NCBI RefSeq assembly: GCF_001659605.2
Contig: NC_035162.2
Location: forward strand, 9,071,248-9,135,247
DNA length: 64,000 nt
DNA from: Manihot esculenta
Lineage: Eukaryota; Streptophyta; Magnoliopsida; Malpighiales; Euphorbiaceae
Direction of reading: 5' to 3'
The notes beneath the pieces are model-generated. The model had not been told where the DNA came from. It saw nothing but the letters and a program-made list of their open reading frames with translations, and did not search any database. Positions 23,839 through 37,438 of the stretch are shown here, in pieces. A program made the translations under genes and the position numbers. How positions within the stretch are numbered: position 1 is the stretch's first letter; every line of letters starts with the position of its first letter.

Positions 23839-25962
23839 TTAAGCCACCATCTGCTCTTGCTCAATGTACAATTGCTCCATCCAAGCTGGAAGCATTTCTG
23901 AACTTCCAGTGTTAGTATGGCACTGCTGTTGCTGCTGTTCCTCAAAACCCAAGTGCCCAGATTTCAAAGGAGAAGTATCCTTTACCAGGGACTGAACCCA
24001 TGACACATCTGGCTCATCAAGAGTTGCAGGCAATGAGACTGCGGCTGCTGCCAAACTGCTGGCATTGCTTCGAATGCCAAATGAAGCAGACTTGCGCAGC
24101 TTATTAAGCTCCTCTCCTTGGATACCCCAGTCTAATTTGCCATCGGGGGAACCCCAATCTGAAATATTAGAAGGCATTACGGTTGCTGAAGAAGTTGGTG
24201 AAGAAAACCCAGGATGACGGTTCACAGCACTTCGTTCAATGAAACTCTGGCTTCGCTTTGCAAAGGCAGCAGCCCTTGAATTCAAAACCGCTGCTGCCGC
24301 TGCCGCTGCCCCTGATGGATCAATCCCAAAGGATGATGTCCTCACAGGAGAAGATGAGAAGTTGGTAGGGTAACCTGAGCGGAGCTTCTGGTTAATGTTC
24401 TGGTGCATCTGAATTCCTGTTGGAGATTGTAATTGGGATGCAGAGGCATCCACCGAAAGACCCTGCAATTGAGGCAAAATTGAAGGATCAAGAGATCCAA
24501 AAATATCTTCAAGGTTAGTTGGCTTCACTCCTCCAATCCTATTCAACTCTGCAGTTCGATCACCAGAAACAGCAAATGCTGAACCAGTGGACAAACCATT
24601 ATTCCAATTGGAGGGTGAGGAGAGACCAGATATCTCATCCATCAATTGTTGTTGCCAGCGATGGTGATTATCAAGCCCAAGCAACTCCATGTCTAAGTCC
24701 ATATCTCTAGCACATAGTGCAGATTTCAACCTGCTACCAGGAAGATGCAAGGTTGGGGGTACAATATTAGACTGGTTTGGCCATCCACCCATAGGAGATG
24801 AGGACCCAGAGGGAGTCAACGGTGGTGTTGATGTGGCTGGTATCAAGACAGCTGGAGACCCAAGAGCAAGTGGGCTGACAGAACCTATGTCCAGTGCTGA
24901 ACCATTGGCTGAGAAAGATCTAGGTGAAGGCACAGCTGAACCTGTTGAGGCATACAAGGGGCGAAGCTCTTCAGGCTTGTGGGCAAAGAAACAAACCCTT
25001 CTTGTGCAATTAATCTCATCTTTGCAGAGCCGTGTTCGATATTGAGCGGGGTGAAGCCAGCACTCAAAAATACCATGTGCATACTCACAAGCGTCACCCT
25101 GCCTGCATGACCCCTTTCGAAACTCAGGGCATGGAACGCAGCTATAATGGTATTTCCTTGGATCTCGCCGCCTAGCATTTTCACCAGGGTGAACAAATGG
25201 GCACTCCGTCCAATCATGGGAATACGCCCTTGAGCAAGGCTTCACCTTAAATGTATACATTCTAAATTCATCAGTACCATATATACCATTCTTGATGTCT
25301 GGAAGGGTGACATCAACAGGATACTCTTTCTTTTCAGTCCCATCTTTTGATAAAATGGGGGTTGAAACTTCCTGTTTATCTTGCCCATCCATTTCATTAG
25401 GATTCTGATCAACCACAACACAAGATTCATCATTAGCACAACCACCCTTTAGCACGAGCTCCAGTGCCTTTCCCCTTGAATTAGAATCAGAACCAACAAA
25501 TGGAACAAGTAAGTCACTAGCATGATTTCCATCTGCATCAACAGTGTTAGGATCAGCAGAGGCATCAAGCAAGAGCTTAACAACCTCAAGAGAAGAAGCA
25601 GAGCCACCTGCAGCAGCACAATGAAGCGCCGTGGCCCCATCAGACCCACAACTCCTATTAACATCAACACAACCCATTTCCAAGATATAATTCAAGACAT
25701 CTTTGCTTCCATATAAGGCAGCAATCATGAGGGGTGTCCTCTCCTCAAAACCCATCCTTTTTGAACCAATTCTCCTTCCATACCACAAGCCTCGCTCATC
25801 AATATCACGACCTCCTTCAATTTCTCTCTTAAACCCAATCAGATCATTTGAGGCAGACAATTCGAGCAGAACAGAGAGATCACAGAAAAAGCCATCTCGC
25901 TTTTGAAATTCATTCTCCATGGTGAAACCAGTGTGAGTTATCTTCTTTGACCCACTGCACAT
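23839..25962 (-). CDS. Ankyrin-repeat, arginine-rich tandem CCCH zinc finger protein (RR-TZF), 707 aa
   Basis: Single coding exon starting at the ATG at 25962 (MCSGSKK). Two ankyrin-like repeats lie at about residues 74-140 ([23 protein letters not shown]). The plant arginine-rich region [20 protein letters not shown] is at about 232-251. Finger 1 is C-x7-C-x5-C-x3-H (278-296) and finger 2 C-x5-C-x4-C-x3-H (313-328). The long Ser/Pro-rich tail ends in [18 protein letters not shown] and contains an Ala run near 550. The family binds AU-rich mRNA and regulates its decay or translation, shuttling between nucleus and cytoplasmic granules in stress and hormone responses. Length and layout fit the TZF7/8/9 group. 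Gene order points to TZF9 (At5g58620), but that rests on memory. Confidence 0.93.
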   Translation of the reverse strand: MCSGSKKITHTGFTMENEFQKRDGFFCDLSVLLELSASNDLIGFKREIEGGRDIDERGLWYGRRIGSKRMGFEERTPLMIAALYGSKDVLNYILEMGCVDVNRSCGSDGATALHCAAAGGSASSLEVVKLLLDASADPNTVDADGNHASDLLVPFVGSDSNSRGKALELVLKGGCANDESCVVVDQNPNEMDGQDKQEVSTPILSKDGTEKKEYPVDVTLPDIKNGIYGTDEFRMYTFKVKPCSRAYSHDWTECPFVHPGENARRRDPRKYHYSCVPCPEFRKGSCRQGDACEYAHGIFECWLHPAQYRTRLCKDEINCTRRVCFFAHKPEELRPLYASTGSAVPSPRSFSANGSALDIGSVSPLALGSPAVLIPATSTPPLTPSGSSSPMGGWPNQSNIVPPTLHLPGSRLKSALCARDMDLDMELLGLDNHHRWQQQLMDEISGLSSPSNWNNGLSTGSAFAVSGDRTAELNRIGGVKPTNLEDIFGSLDPSILPQLQGLSVDASASQLQSPTGIQMHQNINQKLRSGYPTNFSSSPVRTSSFGIDPSGAAAAAAAVLNSRAAAFAKRSQSFIERSAVNRHPGFSSPTSSATVMPSNISDWGSPDGKLDWGIQGEELNKLRKSASFGIRSNASSLAAAAVSLPATLDEPDVSWVQSLVKDTSPLKSGHLGFEEQQQQQCHTNTGSSEMLPAWMEQLYIEQEQMVA

Positions 25963-26006
25963 CGAAATAGTTCTCCTTTATCAGGCCTTGTTAGAATCCC
26001 TTTATC

Positions 26007-26504
26007 CTACAAAATTGCGACAAAGAACATTGAAAACCACTTTTTCAATTTCAAACATTTAATACAAGAATGAAAGAAACATGGATTTGTTTAATATAAG
26101 CAATTTTTGGGAGGAAGAGATAAGAAACGCCGATATTTCAACTTGAAAGAAGTTGTAACAAAACTTCCATCAAAATTAATAAGAGCATGGAACTTACAGA
26201 AGAATTCTGAACCTTTAAACAAGCAACCACAAAAAAGAATTTGCAGAACTAAAACAAATATATGAAACTGAAAGCAGTTACAATCTTAACAAACATAACT
26301 ACGCCATCTAACCCACCCTGTATCTAGTTCTCGAGCATAAATTCCACTTTCCACAAATACCGAGGCAGGCACTAAAACCCACAGCTCAAGTTCCCTACGC
26401 TTAAAAACCAACCCAAAAGAACATCATCCATGATAGCTCATCACCGGAATGAACCCAAAAATTAGAAATTCCAGCAAACATTGAAAGGATCAGAAAGAAC
26501 ATAC
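26007..26504 (-). other. Probable 5' UTR intron of the CCCH gene
   Basis: On the minus strand the donor AAAAAG|GTATGT is at 26504 and the acceptor TTTTGTAG|G is at 26007, leaving a 498-bp intron between a leader exon near 26505-26600 and the coding exon. Introns in the leader are common in this family. This is a prediction from splice motifs only. Confidence 0.5.
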
Positions 26505-26599
26505 CTTTTTCTAAATGCGAAAATGAGAGCGCCAGGCGAAAGCTAAACCCAGAACTAGTCCGCTCTCGCTTATTAAAGTTCTTGAGTTTTACCCTTTAC

Positions 26600-29500
26600 C
26601 TTTATGTTTTAACTACAAAAAAACAGAGGGAGAGACTTTTGGGGTCAAAAAGACATTACTATGGTAGAGCTGCTTCATTCTATGGCTCCTCCTCATGAGC
26701 CTACCCATTGCTTTTTTTTTTTTAATTATTATCTGTATTTTTATCCCATAAAAATAAGTTAATGGAGTAATTATTTTTGCATAAATTAACAATATGTTTA
26801 AATTTAAAATATAATTAATTTAACTAAATTAAGTAAATTTTATATTTTGACACATTTTTCTCCATTTCAGTGGAATGCATAATATTTTTTTTTATAGTGC
26901 ATTAGATAAATTTAGATAAATGTATATTTCATTCATTTAAAAAACAAAATTTATTATATTTTTACTCATATTATTTCAAAATTAGCAAATTTTTTAAATT
27001 AGAAGTTTTATTTTAAATATATATTAAACAGAAATTATAAAAAATAATAAATAAAATATTATCTAAAAATAGAATAATTATTAATTTAAAATAATAATAA
27101 ATAAAAATCTTATTAGTTTAAATATGATATTTTTTTGAAAGTTACTTTAAAAAAATAATTTAACAAGTTAATTTGAGAAGAAAAATTTTAAAAATATTAA
27201 TTAAATAAAAATAACTTTCATATTTTATAAGAATTTTAAATTTTTTAGCTTAATTATGTAGGGAAAGAATATTTATTTTTATACTTTTTCAGCAGAAGAA
27301 AAGGTGAGGAAAAAAGAAAAAAGAAAAAAGAAACAAAAGGCAAAATGAAAGGCAAATTCAAATGAAATTTAGAATAGAGAATACTGGCCCACTATATTCC
27401 TAATATCTAACCTCCATCCAGTGATGAGCCGCCACGTTTTCATTGTCCTGTACTCTGTAGAAACGGCCTCACCAAAGAGATGACTGTATCCAGATACCGG
27501 ATAATCACACTTTACGCGTTTTCGGCCTCTGGTGGATGACGTGGACGAAGCTGCACCGTCACTGTATTTCAATCCTTTTATATAAAAGAATATTTTTTAT
27601 TGATAATTAAATCTTGATACTCTCACTGTCAGTCGTTTGCATCTACATAACCAGCTGATTCTAATGGCAAAACCAAAAGGCAAACAGCATTATTGTTGGG
27701 CTGTTACATACCATAAACCGAACGTGTTGTCGTTCTACTAAATCTCTTAGTTGGATATTGTTGCGCAATGCGCACTTTGAAACCATCGACGAATAGCAGC
27801 GTTCGATGGTTTCCAGAAAGCTCTGTTTGTCTGTTTTTGAATCCCTCTCAACAGTTCCCCCCTCAAAAAAACTCTTTGAATAGTCATCGTTAAATTATTT
27901 AATAAGAAAAAAAAATAAATTATAACTAATACAAAATATTTTTTTATTTTCTATTGTTGGAAATATTGAGCAAAATTGATTAATAAAAACATATTTTTCT
28001 AATTAAATAAAATTAAGTTATTTTAAAAAATAATACTTTATTTTTTTTAGAAAATAAAATTATTTTTTATACTTTAACAATATTGTTAATAATATTATAG
28101 GTAAATTTATTAATATAGTTATCTTTAAAATTAAAATTAAATTATAAAATAAATTATTTTATTAAAAAATATTTTATAAAAAACTATTTTTAAATATAAA
28201 TTATTTTCTCAAGTATAAGAAAACTAAAGTAGTAATAATACAAGATGCTTGCATAGAGATATACATATTTTACGTGGCTTTTTTTAATTAAAAAGGTGAT
28301 TTTTTTTATTCATTCCCAAAGCTTTTTTCTATTTGTATCCAGCAAATAAATAAAAAAGAAAATTCTGATTTTATTTTTGCTCTTTTTGCAATGATAAATT
28401 ATTTCTTTCAAATTAAGTTTTTTTTTTTTTAAATGATGAATTTCAGGTTAAGTCTATTAGTGCTTCTTTCAAACTAAAATTTAAATCTTGTTATTTAAAA
28501 AAAAATAAAAATAATTATTCAATATTTATAATAAGATATTTTAAATTTTAAAGCTTTTCTCTTTTTTTTTTTTTAATTATCTCATTTTTCTCTAGTAAGT
28601 ATATAGAAAAATATTATAGTTAATTGGAATTGTAGTATCATTTTAATTATATTTTTAAATAATTAAAATATATTATAAGATATTTTAAATATTCAGTATG
28701 CCGTTGGAAATTGAATAGAGAAAAGTCCAATGTCTGCCTAAAAATATGGAGACACCACCAAAAACATAAAACGAAATGGACCATGAAAGATGAAAACAAC
28801 CCAAGCGTCTCACAACTATTCATTTTCTTTTGTACTACTCCCAACTACCCTAATCTATCACTTTCCATCCTTAATTATTCTTCCAGGAAAAAATTGGAAT
28901 TGGAATTGGATTCCTCATTTTATTTTTAATATTTTTTACTTACCTTTTTAAAATACTAATTACATTTATTGTATTTGTATAAATCTTTTAATTGAAGGTA
29001 ATATAGTGTTTTTATTTATATTTTTATTAAAATTTAATATATTTTTTTCTCAATGTCAGCTAATAGAATATATTCATATTAACATTATTAAGAAAATAAT
29101 TTCCAAAAATATAACAAATAGGAAAATGAGACGAAGACTGGAGAAGTCAATTTGCATGGGCTAATGATTTAATTGTTTTCAGAAAAAAAAAAATATAAAA
29201 TATTGAATAAGACTTTAAAGTGTGGACTATCACATATAACATCACTGCTTACTTCAGCAATCCTGGAGGGCTTGGCCTTTTCCTGTGGAAACGTCGCAGA
29301 CCTTTGCTTCTGTCAACTTTCCAAGTGGCGTACTTTGTGTGGGTGGACCACCTTACCTTTGCAACGTCACTGTTACCTGAACCCTTGTCAAAGATACTAG
29401 CCGCCCCCCTCCGGAACGAAAATGATATGTTTTTTTTAAAAAAAAGGAAAATGATATGTTATTGGTTAGAATGTAATAACGAACTAATAAAATATAAATA

Positions 29501-30761
29501 TATAAATAAAAATAATTTTCATTGAATAACAACTTATTTCTAAGAAAATTCCTACATTTATTTAGAAAAAAAAAAGCTACACCCATAATTTCTCCGCCAA
29601 TCGTTGTTATCAACCGAGTCCGATGGAAGGCTCGATTTAAAAAAAAAGCACAAAATTAATGAGTTGACGGTTCAATTGTGCTTTAATTCTAAATTGTATG
29701 CAAGTATTTAAATGTTGTAATGTATAAAAAAAGTTTATAAATCTTTAATGTCTTTTAATATTTATCAAATATTAATTGCAAAGTAAAATATAAATAAATG
29801 GCTATACTAATAATGTTGTAAATATATCAGTTGACATTATGAAATTTTTTAAAAGTGAGTAATTTTAAAATTTAATATATACAAATTTCATATCATCCAA
29901 AAAATAAGATAATAAAAGTATAAATTTATATTTAATAAAAATTATGGATACAGCTTCTATTATTTAATCTTTTTATATTTTTTATTTTTCTAATCACCTA
30001 TTTGGTTTAATGGTTAAATAGTATTAATGATTATGGCCGGCTAATTATAACTGATAATTAATTATAATTAATATATTTTAAGTGTTTGATAAATTGTGTA
30101 TAATTGTTATTATTGTCATGTAAATTAATTAATAATATATTTTATTAATTTATTATATTAATAAAACAAATATAAAAGCACGAAATATAATTATATTTTA
30201 AATAATTTATAATAACCAATAGTATAATTTATATCATCTGAGTATCAATTGTCAGTTATTTTTTAACTTTCAACTGCCAACAACTAAATCAAACAGCAGT
30301 TAATTAATTTAGTTTTTCCTTGGGCTTTATTATCATGTAGAATTCTCGGGCCCAGGGAAATTGAAACAGAAACAAGCCGACAGCTACATGTCTGTTCCTG
30401 CCATGTCATCCAGTACTGGAAAAACAAAAAGAGATAAATGGCTCCACTCATGGTAGCTCTGGCATTTGGGATTCTAGTCTGAAAGCTTCATCCCTTCTTA
30501 TTTATTAATTAATCAACTGCTTCGTGAAGAAATAGGGGGCAGATTTTTATAATCATGTTGTGATAGGGCAATCTTTATATCTTTTGCTTTGCTTGTCCTG
30601 CAGACAGTTTCTGCAGTCTGATAATGAATATACATACAATAGATGGATATCTGTTTTCTGAATATTAGAGAAGCTGTTGTTTTCAAAATGCAAATTTGCA
30701 ATGTGTAAAAGCAATAAAAGCATATCTGCAACATGAAAGATCATATGGTATTACATTAGGA
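26600..30761. other. Long AT-rich intergenic region, no gene recognised
   Basis: Mostly A/T runs, with two islands of ordinary composition. 27370-27860 has a TATA-like TTTTATATAAAAG at about 27576 and an 11-bp perfect inverted repeat at 27779-27813. 29220-29420 contains no supported ORF. Frames over 60 codons here lack any recognisable motif. No paired TIR or TSD could be established by eye. Confidence 0.6.
27779..27813. repeat. Inverted repeat (11-bp arms)
   Basis: Left arm gaaaccatcga (27779-27789) and right arm tcgatggtttc (27803-27813) are perfect complements with a 13-base loop. It lies about 200 bp downstream of a TATA-like box, in an island of ordinary base composition. Confidence 0.75.
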
Positions 30762-33700
30762 TCAAGCAAATTCAAATTGCATCAGGAGCTTTACATTCTT
30801 GTATAATTCTCCTCTACGACTGTATAATGGAACTGATCGAATCCCAGTTCTTAATTCTGATACAGGATAGCATGTTTGGCCTCCAAAGTCATGGTTTCCT
30901 GATGTGTCATACTCAATGACTTCAATCCTGAGCACTGCCAATTCAGGAACAGTCAGTGGGAACTGGAACATCTCATTCCATTCTGGTAGCCAGTCATCTT
31001 CTATTACCCTTGTTTTCTTCTTAGCTTTATCTTCTGGGGCTCCAGCTATTGCAAGCTGCAACACAGATCAATTACTCCTCAGTAACATTTTCTCCATGTT
31101 CATATTCTCCAAGATTAGATCAAGTTCAAATGGAAATCAAGAATCTGCATTATGAGTAGGGTATGAAAAAATTTTTGTAGTTTATTTGGGAATCTCTGCA
31201 AGTTTACAAAGGTATTCATACAACTACACATAGTAATTTGCAGGAGGACTACAATTGCAATAGCAGATTGCCATAGATATTCTTACTTTGACAAAGAAGT
31301 CTGGTGGGGAATATAGATCAAAATGTGTTCGACGAAAGTCCAAATCCCACCCCTCACCCATGAATACTTTCACCTGTTAACATGATGGTAAACTGGGACG
31401 AATTCAGTATTAAAGAAATGAAAAATAGTGAAGCTAAACCACTGGAATACTGTCATAGTCCACACACCTGCAAAATTGTTTTTACAGGTAATTTCTCTGT
31501 GGGATCAAAAACCTTGTTATTTGGCCCAAGTTGCAATAAGAAATCAGGTTTTCTCACATAACCACACCCACCATTGGCTTTAAACATCCCCTGCATAACC
31601 CAGAGGTGTTTCCCATAGCCCTGTCAAGAAGGGAAATGGTAAAGATAGCCATATTACATAAAGTGTGAGAAAGATAAAATTTTGGAGGCATTGATGTGAA
31701 GCCCCCTCAGGGAGAAGATTAACCTGCATATTGAATGCAACCATCTGAGCTCCATGCATCCAACCAACATGAGGATTGTAATTGGAGGAATCAAGACGAA
31801 CCCCTTTTGGGTATACCCGCAGCAAATTTCGCTGAGTAAACCTTAGAGTAGGAAGTCATATGATTTGATAATTGCTATGGCCAAACAATAATCACCTGAG
31901 ATGATAGGCTGAATACTGATTAGCGAGTATGATTTTATTTACCTGACAATATCGGTTCCATTTGTTCTCGCAGCATTTTCAAGTTCTTGCTCACTCAAGC
32001 TGAGACGTCTAACTTTGTCTGAATCAATGTGTAACCAGTTTTCTAATGAACCTTTCAGCTTCCCTGCATGAATGGCAATTAAATTCCTGTATTCAGGAAC
32101 TGTCTTCTCTTCATCTTCATCTGGAATGTGTTCTTCCTGATGTGGGAGGTCCTGCGTATTAAAGGACCAGCAAGCAATTAAGAAAGCAAATTGAGTACCA
32201 TTATGAGCAGAAGCAGCAAGCATTTTACCGCAGATGCACCTTATCGTTCTCATCCTCACGGTAATCTTTCTTTGATGGTTTCCTTGACTCATTTTCCTTG
32301 CTATTCTTAGTTTCAAGATACTCTTTCGGTGGTTTAGTGGATATCATAACTCTTTTCTTCAATGATTCAGGTGAAGGAAATTCTTTCATTTGATCTGATT
32401 TGAGACAGAACAACATGTCTCCAAATGTTTTAATGATCATCTACTGGCAAACAGATCTCGGTCAAACTAGAGTTACACTAAAAAAGCCTTACAAAATGGT
32501 TAAAGTTCCATGGAAATATTGTAATTCTCAGTTGCTCACCTTGGCTACCTTGGACTGAAGATCTGGAGTTAAATGGTCCTCAAAAGTTATCACAACAGGA
32601 TATTCAGATGCACAGAAGGCATTTTCTTTAATGGCAAGTAAACACTTGGCGAGGTCTACTGGGGAAGTGAGTGTCCTGCATTCATTAAAAACACTTTCAA
32701 TGCTTGGGGTAGTGCCAAATTTGAATCAAAACTGGTCCAACATCTTGACCAATCTTTGCAAGAGACTATATTGAGTAATTTTAGTCGTCTTCTTTATTTT
32801 TATTTTCAAGTTAATTATGCAATGCAGTTTTATGTGGCTATACTAGTGATGCTTCCATGAGGAAAAGTAGTAGAAACTAGCATGATCTGAATTATGAAGA
32901 TTATGATTTGAAGCAATATTTGAATAACAGATATAATCCTTGTGAACTGCACTAATGCAAACAAAAATACTCTCACTGATCATATACTTCTTTTCTTTTT
33001 TATCTATCCTAAATTATAGGATATTTTCTTTTTTAAAAATGATAATTTATCTACTAGTTTGCTAATATGCCCTTATTTTTTTGAAATTAAAATATATGCC
33101 CATATTTAATTTAATATACATTAAAAAATAAATTTATTATTCTTAATATTAGTGGCGCTGCTTCAAGTAATGGATTTGCAAAATAACTGCAAAATAACAA
33201 CAAACACAGCTGTTTTGGTGGGCAAAATCTCTGATACTTAAGTCAATAAGAGATCTAAAGTGAATTTAGATAAAAGATTCGATCACCAGGGATTAGATTA
33301 ATATTAAGATATATTAAATCCGAATTTTAATGGCCCAAATCACATAAACTATATAAACATCCTATAACTAAGAATAAAGTGTTAGAATCCTAATCATAGT
33401 AGGTATTCTTATTAGAATATTATACTCATTAGATAGGATTGTAAATCTATTTTATTTAGGACTCTAAATTATATTTGTATCTACGATAATGTATCATATC
33501 TGATGAATTGAGATCCGATGGGGTTTCAAGATGTGGACACTTGGACAATGGCTCAATTCGATGGGTTGATCGCTAATTTGGTTTGATGAGGGGTGGATGA
33601 CTTAGAGATTCCGTACTAGGTCCCTCCATATTCAATCTTAAAGTAAGGATATGCAAAATATGAAAAGATGGTTAGGGGTCTATCGGGATGTCCCGGTGGA

Positions 33701-35446
33701 AACCCTTCGATGCTCAATTTAGATTTAGAATTACTCGTGCCAAGAGAAATAAAATAAACAATTATTGAGTATTGAAGAGAAGGAGGAAATTCTAGAGAAT
33801 ATGCTTGAGAGTACGAGGAGAGAGAGCACGAGAGAGAGCCCCCGTTTTTGGGCAGGTTCTGGATATATATACACGATCACTCTGACGACTTCTAGCTCTA
33901 AGTTCCATCAGATCGGATGTGAACACTTTTGACAGGTATATCAAGCGACTTATAAATGCATGCAGTATGGATTAGCCCATATCCTATATTGTGTATGTAC
34001 GTCTGTCTGATTTATCGGATGCACATTTAAAACTTCGGAGGGACTAGAGGGGCCGACTATTTGCTATGGTTTCACCAGGTTGTGCTCGGCTCACCTGACC
34101 AATATAAAAATGGATCCCTTTCGATTGTTGAGGTCGGCTGCGCCTGCATTGAGGTCGGCTGTGCCTACATTCAATACCTCATAGTATTATAGGCTTTGAA
34201 GAAGTTTGTCCATCCGATCTGGGTTTTGGCAGGGTCAAGACTGTTGACCATCTTTACTAAAAGGTTTGTATTTATCCTTGGATTATATCAAATCATGCTT
34301 AGCCTTTAATGAGATTCGGTCCTCTTCAGTTGCTAAGACCTAGTCGAACTGTGAGCACGTATCTTAATGGGTCTTATCTCCAATCGTCAATTTTATAATT
34401 TACTTATCACCCATATTAACTCATCATCCGTTCATAATTTTTGTTTATTTTATTTTTTACACATATTAAAAAATATAATTTTTTATTAATTTTTTAATTA
34501 TATTTATTTTAAAAATATTAAATTTTATTAAATACTTAGAGATGTTTTAATAATTAATGAGAGTTGTTTTAAAAATAAAATAAAATTAAATAAGTACATT
34601 AATCATTTCTAAACAAGAGAGTTGAAAATAATTTTGGAATAATAAAAAGAAAAAATCACAAGAAAATTATGGAACTAAGAAGTATACAACTATATTAACT
34701 AAATCTATAATAAAACTAAGCATGTTTTGATGAGATTAATGGATAATACTTTTCCTTCTAATTTCTTATCCTTTATAATTTTAGCGATCTTTTGTGTGTA
34801 TTAAGGGATGTGAGATTATGATGAAATTATAACAAAAATAACTGAGAATTAAATATACCCTCCATGGCGAACTTCAACATCGTCTTTTTTGGAATTTGGC
34901 CATAAATCCAACTCAATTACTCTCACACCTCTTTTTAGAGCATTTATGATGGGTTCAACACTGCTGTCACTGCTGAGTTGATTTCCAGTCAAGTAGGAGT
35001 TATGGCCTGTGAACATGAAATAATGAGCCAGTGGAGCATTCATGTCCTGGTGCACCTGGAATCAAAGCCATTACTGTTAGGAGATAAAAACACTCGGATT
35101 TTTCTTTTTGAAAAAAAAATGTTAATAAGATTACCCCAGTGGATGGAGAGAGAGCAGCATTGAGATCGCTCATGAGATATCGGAAGAAGGCTTCCAACTG
35201 GAGACCTCTTCTTTGGAAGATGTTGAGATGCTTGAGGCTATTGAAGATGGCTTGCGCATCATTCTTTGTGGCGTTTTCTTCCCCTTGAAATTCAATCAGA
35301 AACCTGAGCAGGTCGTCCAGACTCATGGTGCCATTCTGTGAGTATTGATCGAACAAGTTTTTGACATCTCTAGGAGGCTCAAGCACCCTGAGCTTGAATA
35401 TTCTTCTGAAACAGAAGCATACCCTGAAAGACTGCTTGGTCGACAT
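30762..35446 (-). CDS. PLC: Phosphoinositide-specific phospholipase C, copy A (568 aa)
   Basis: Nine exons on the minus strand: 35446-35135, 35055-34859, 32675-32540, 32440-32240, 32151-31943, 31841-31724, 31620-31468, 31373-31287 and 31055-30762, all GT-AG with matching phases. Start is ATG at 35446 ([15 protein letters not shown]); the frame above it has no ATG. Order: EF-hand-like region (about 20-100), PI-PLC X with catalytic His122 in [12 protein letters not shown] and His168, acidic/basic linker, PI-PLC Y, C-terminal C2 (about 475-568, [11 protein letters not shown] loop). The enzyme hydrolyses phosphoinositides to diacylglycerol and a soluble inositol phosphate, calcium-dependently at the plasma membrane. 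Its EF region differs clearly from copies B and C. Intron 2 is 2183 bp, much larger than in copies B (113 bp) and C (935 bp). Confidence 0.95.
32676..34858 (-). other. Expanded intron 2 of PLC copy A
   Basis: 2183 bp. Its middle part (about 33170-34400) is less AT-rich than intronic DNA nearby and resembles retroelement debris: a purine-rich gagagagagcacgagagagag tract near 33820, and a 22-bp direct repeat with core gaggtcggctg(c/t)gcct at 34130-34172. I could not find terminal repeats or a target duplication, so the element type is open. Confidence 0.45.
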
Positions 35447-37438
35447 CGTCAGCTCCAGGCAAAGAAATGGGAAGCTCAAGTTCTAGAGTTGTTTAGGTTT
35501 CCATATCTGTATCTTCCCTTTTAAATTCAGAAAGAAAGATAGAGAACTTAAATGGCTACATATTCTCAACAATGACGTTAATGCAAAGTGAGAATCTGTA
35601 CTCATGCACATATTGTAAGAAAGCTATATGTATTTTTTATTCCTAGCTTGTCCTTCATCTTCAAATGAGTGCGAGAAGCAAGTTGCTGTAATAGCTAAGT
35701 AATTCCATGAATATATCAAAGGACACATTTTCTTGATAAGAAGGGAAATAGATTTCTTGTTATTGGTGTGAACTATGAAGTGAAGAAAGGGAATTCTCAC
35801 TCTTCTTCCTTCTGGAAGCACAGATGGGATGGAGCGCAGTCGATTTCTGTGTCCACTCAAGCTGTAAAGAGCAGTCTTCAATCACAAGAGAATATATAAA
35901 TAGTCTCCGATATATTCTCTTTTTCTTTTTAATATTCTCATCCAAGAAGGCAAGTTTCCATTATTTTGCTTTCTGATTCTGCATTTGTATGTATTTTTTT
36001 CTCCTCCTACGTAGGCCGGTTTGAACGGTGAACCAGACCAGTCAACTGGACCTTGAATTAGGAAAGTCGGTTGCAGTCATCTCTCTCCTAAATTAAAATC
36101 GAAATTAGAATCGGACAATTCAAATAAGTTCAGTTTTGATTTGATTTTTTGATTTTTAAAATAAATCATTTTTATAAAATTATGACAATTAAAATTATCA
36201 AATAACTTTTGCTCGTAAAATATTTAAAGGTAATGTTATTTTATTTTTTTATTATGTAAATGGGTACACTTTATGCCATTTACTTATTTAATTAAATATA
36301 CATTCAATAAGATTTATATTTATTTCTTTATATTTTATTTACTTTTAATTTTTTTCAAATAAAAAATAAATTGACTACTTAATATTTAGATTTAATTGGA
36401 ACATAATCAGAACCGTAAAAAACAGTAATCTTAACCACTATAAAATTATATTGAAACATCAAAAAAACCATTTTTGAATCGTCATAGATTAGATTAGTCC
36501 TGATTCAATCCATAAATCGAATAAAACCGCTGATTCCAATTCAGAACCAGCCCTCGGCCTAGTCTAACCATAGGTAGAATTCCTTTCTGCTTTTCCTTTT
36601 TTTTTTTTTTTTGTTTCTTTGCATTTGCAAAAGCCCAATAAAAAGGCAAAGAATACATATTGAAGGAAGAGCTAACCCTACCAAGCCTGGACTTCCATGT
36701 AAACGCATTGTCCTATTGTTGAGGGTGCAGAGTAGCACTCTGATGAAATACCTATTCCCATAGAAGATCATAATCTATTTAGCTATGAGCATTCATTATT
36801 ATTTATGATAGATGTAGTTAATTTAAAAGCCTCCTTATTTTTAGTAGATATAGTTAAGGAATTTCTGCTTTGTGGTCTGGTGGATATTTGGTAACTTGTA
36901 AAGGCTTTCTTCACTTGTAAAAAGGAAGAATTGTTGCTGGAAAAGTAAGAGTTGGAAGCTAAGAAAATGAGAAAGAAAACAAAAACAAATTTCATTTTTA
37001 GGAATGAAATTTGACTTAATCTTTTCTTCAACCTTTTCTTTTGTAAAAGCCAAAAATCCAGCTTTTCCTCACTTGTTTGTCCTATTGCACATTTTGTATT
37101 CTACAAAAATTATGGCTTTTATCTTATATTCCATTTAAAAATGTCTATTTTCTAATTTTAGAAATTTATTTTTTATTCTACATCCAACCATTTAGAAGCT
37201 ACAAACTTGCAGTCACTTATTCCACTTGATCATCAATTTCACGCGTGTTTACAGCCATTTACCCACTTGATTGAAGTCGGTCAGAAATCTGTCACTAATA
37301 TCAGCAGCTTTTGAACTATCAGCGATGAAAATACTTGTTGCTGATAGTTTGTTTTTTCAGTGGTGTACATCTTATATGAATTGTAATCTATACACACTAG
37401 GCCTAAAAAAATGGGTTATCATCTATACGTTGATCAAA
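35447..37438. other. Intergenic between PLC A and PLC B; possible MITE at about 36012-36560
   Basis: 35447-35930 holds the leader and promoter of PLC A. 36012-36560 may be a degenerate TIR element: TAGGCCGGTTTGAAC at the left end, and the right end read in reverse starts TAGGCCGAGGGCTGGTTC. No target duplication was found. 36600-37300 has poly-T runs and no gene. The end of PLC B lies at 37439. Confidence 0.4.

Noticed and set aside
35447..35479. 11-residue N-terminal extension of PLC A
   Set aside because: Begins with TTG; the ATG at 35446 gives the usual plant PLC start.
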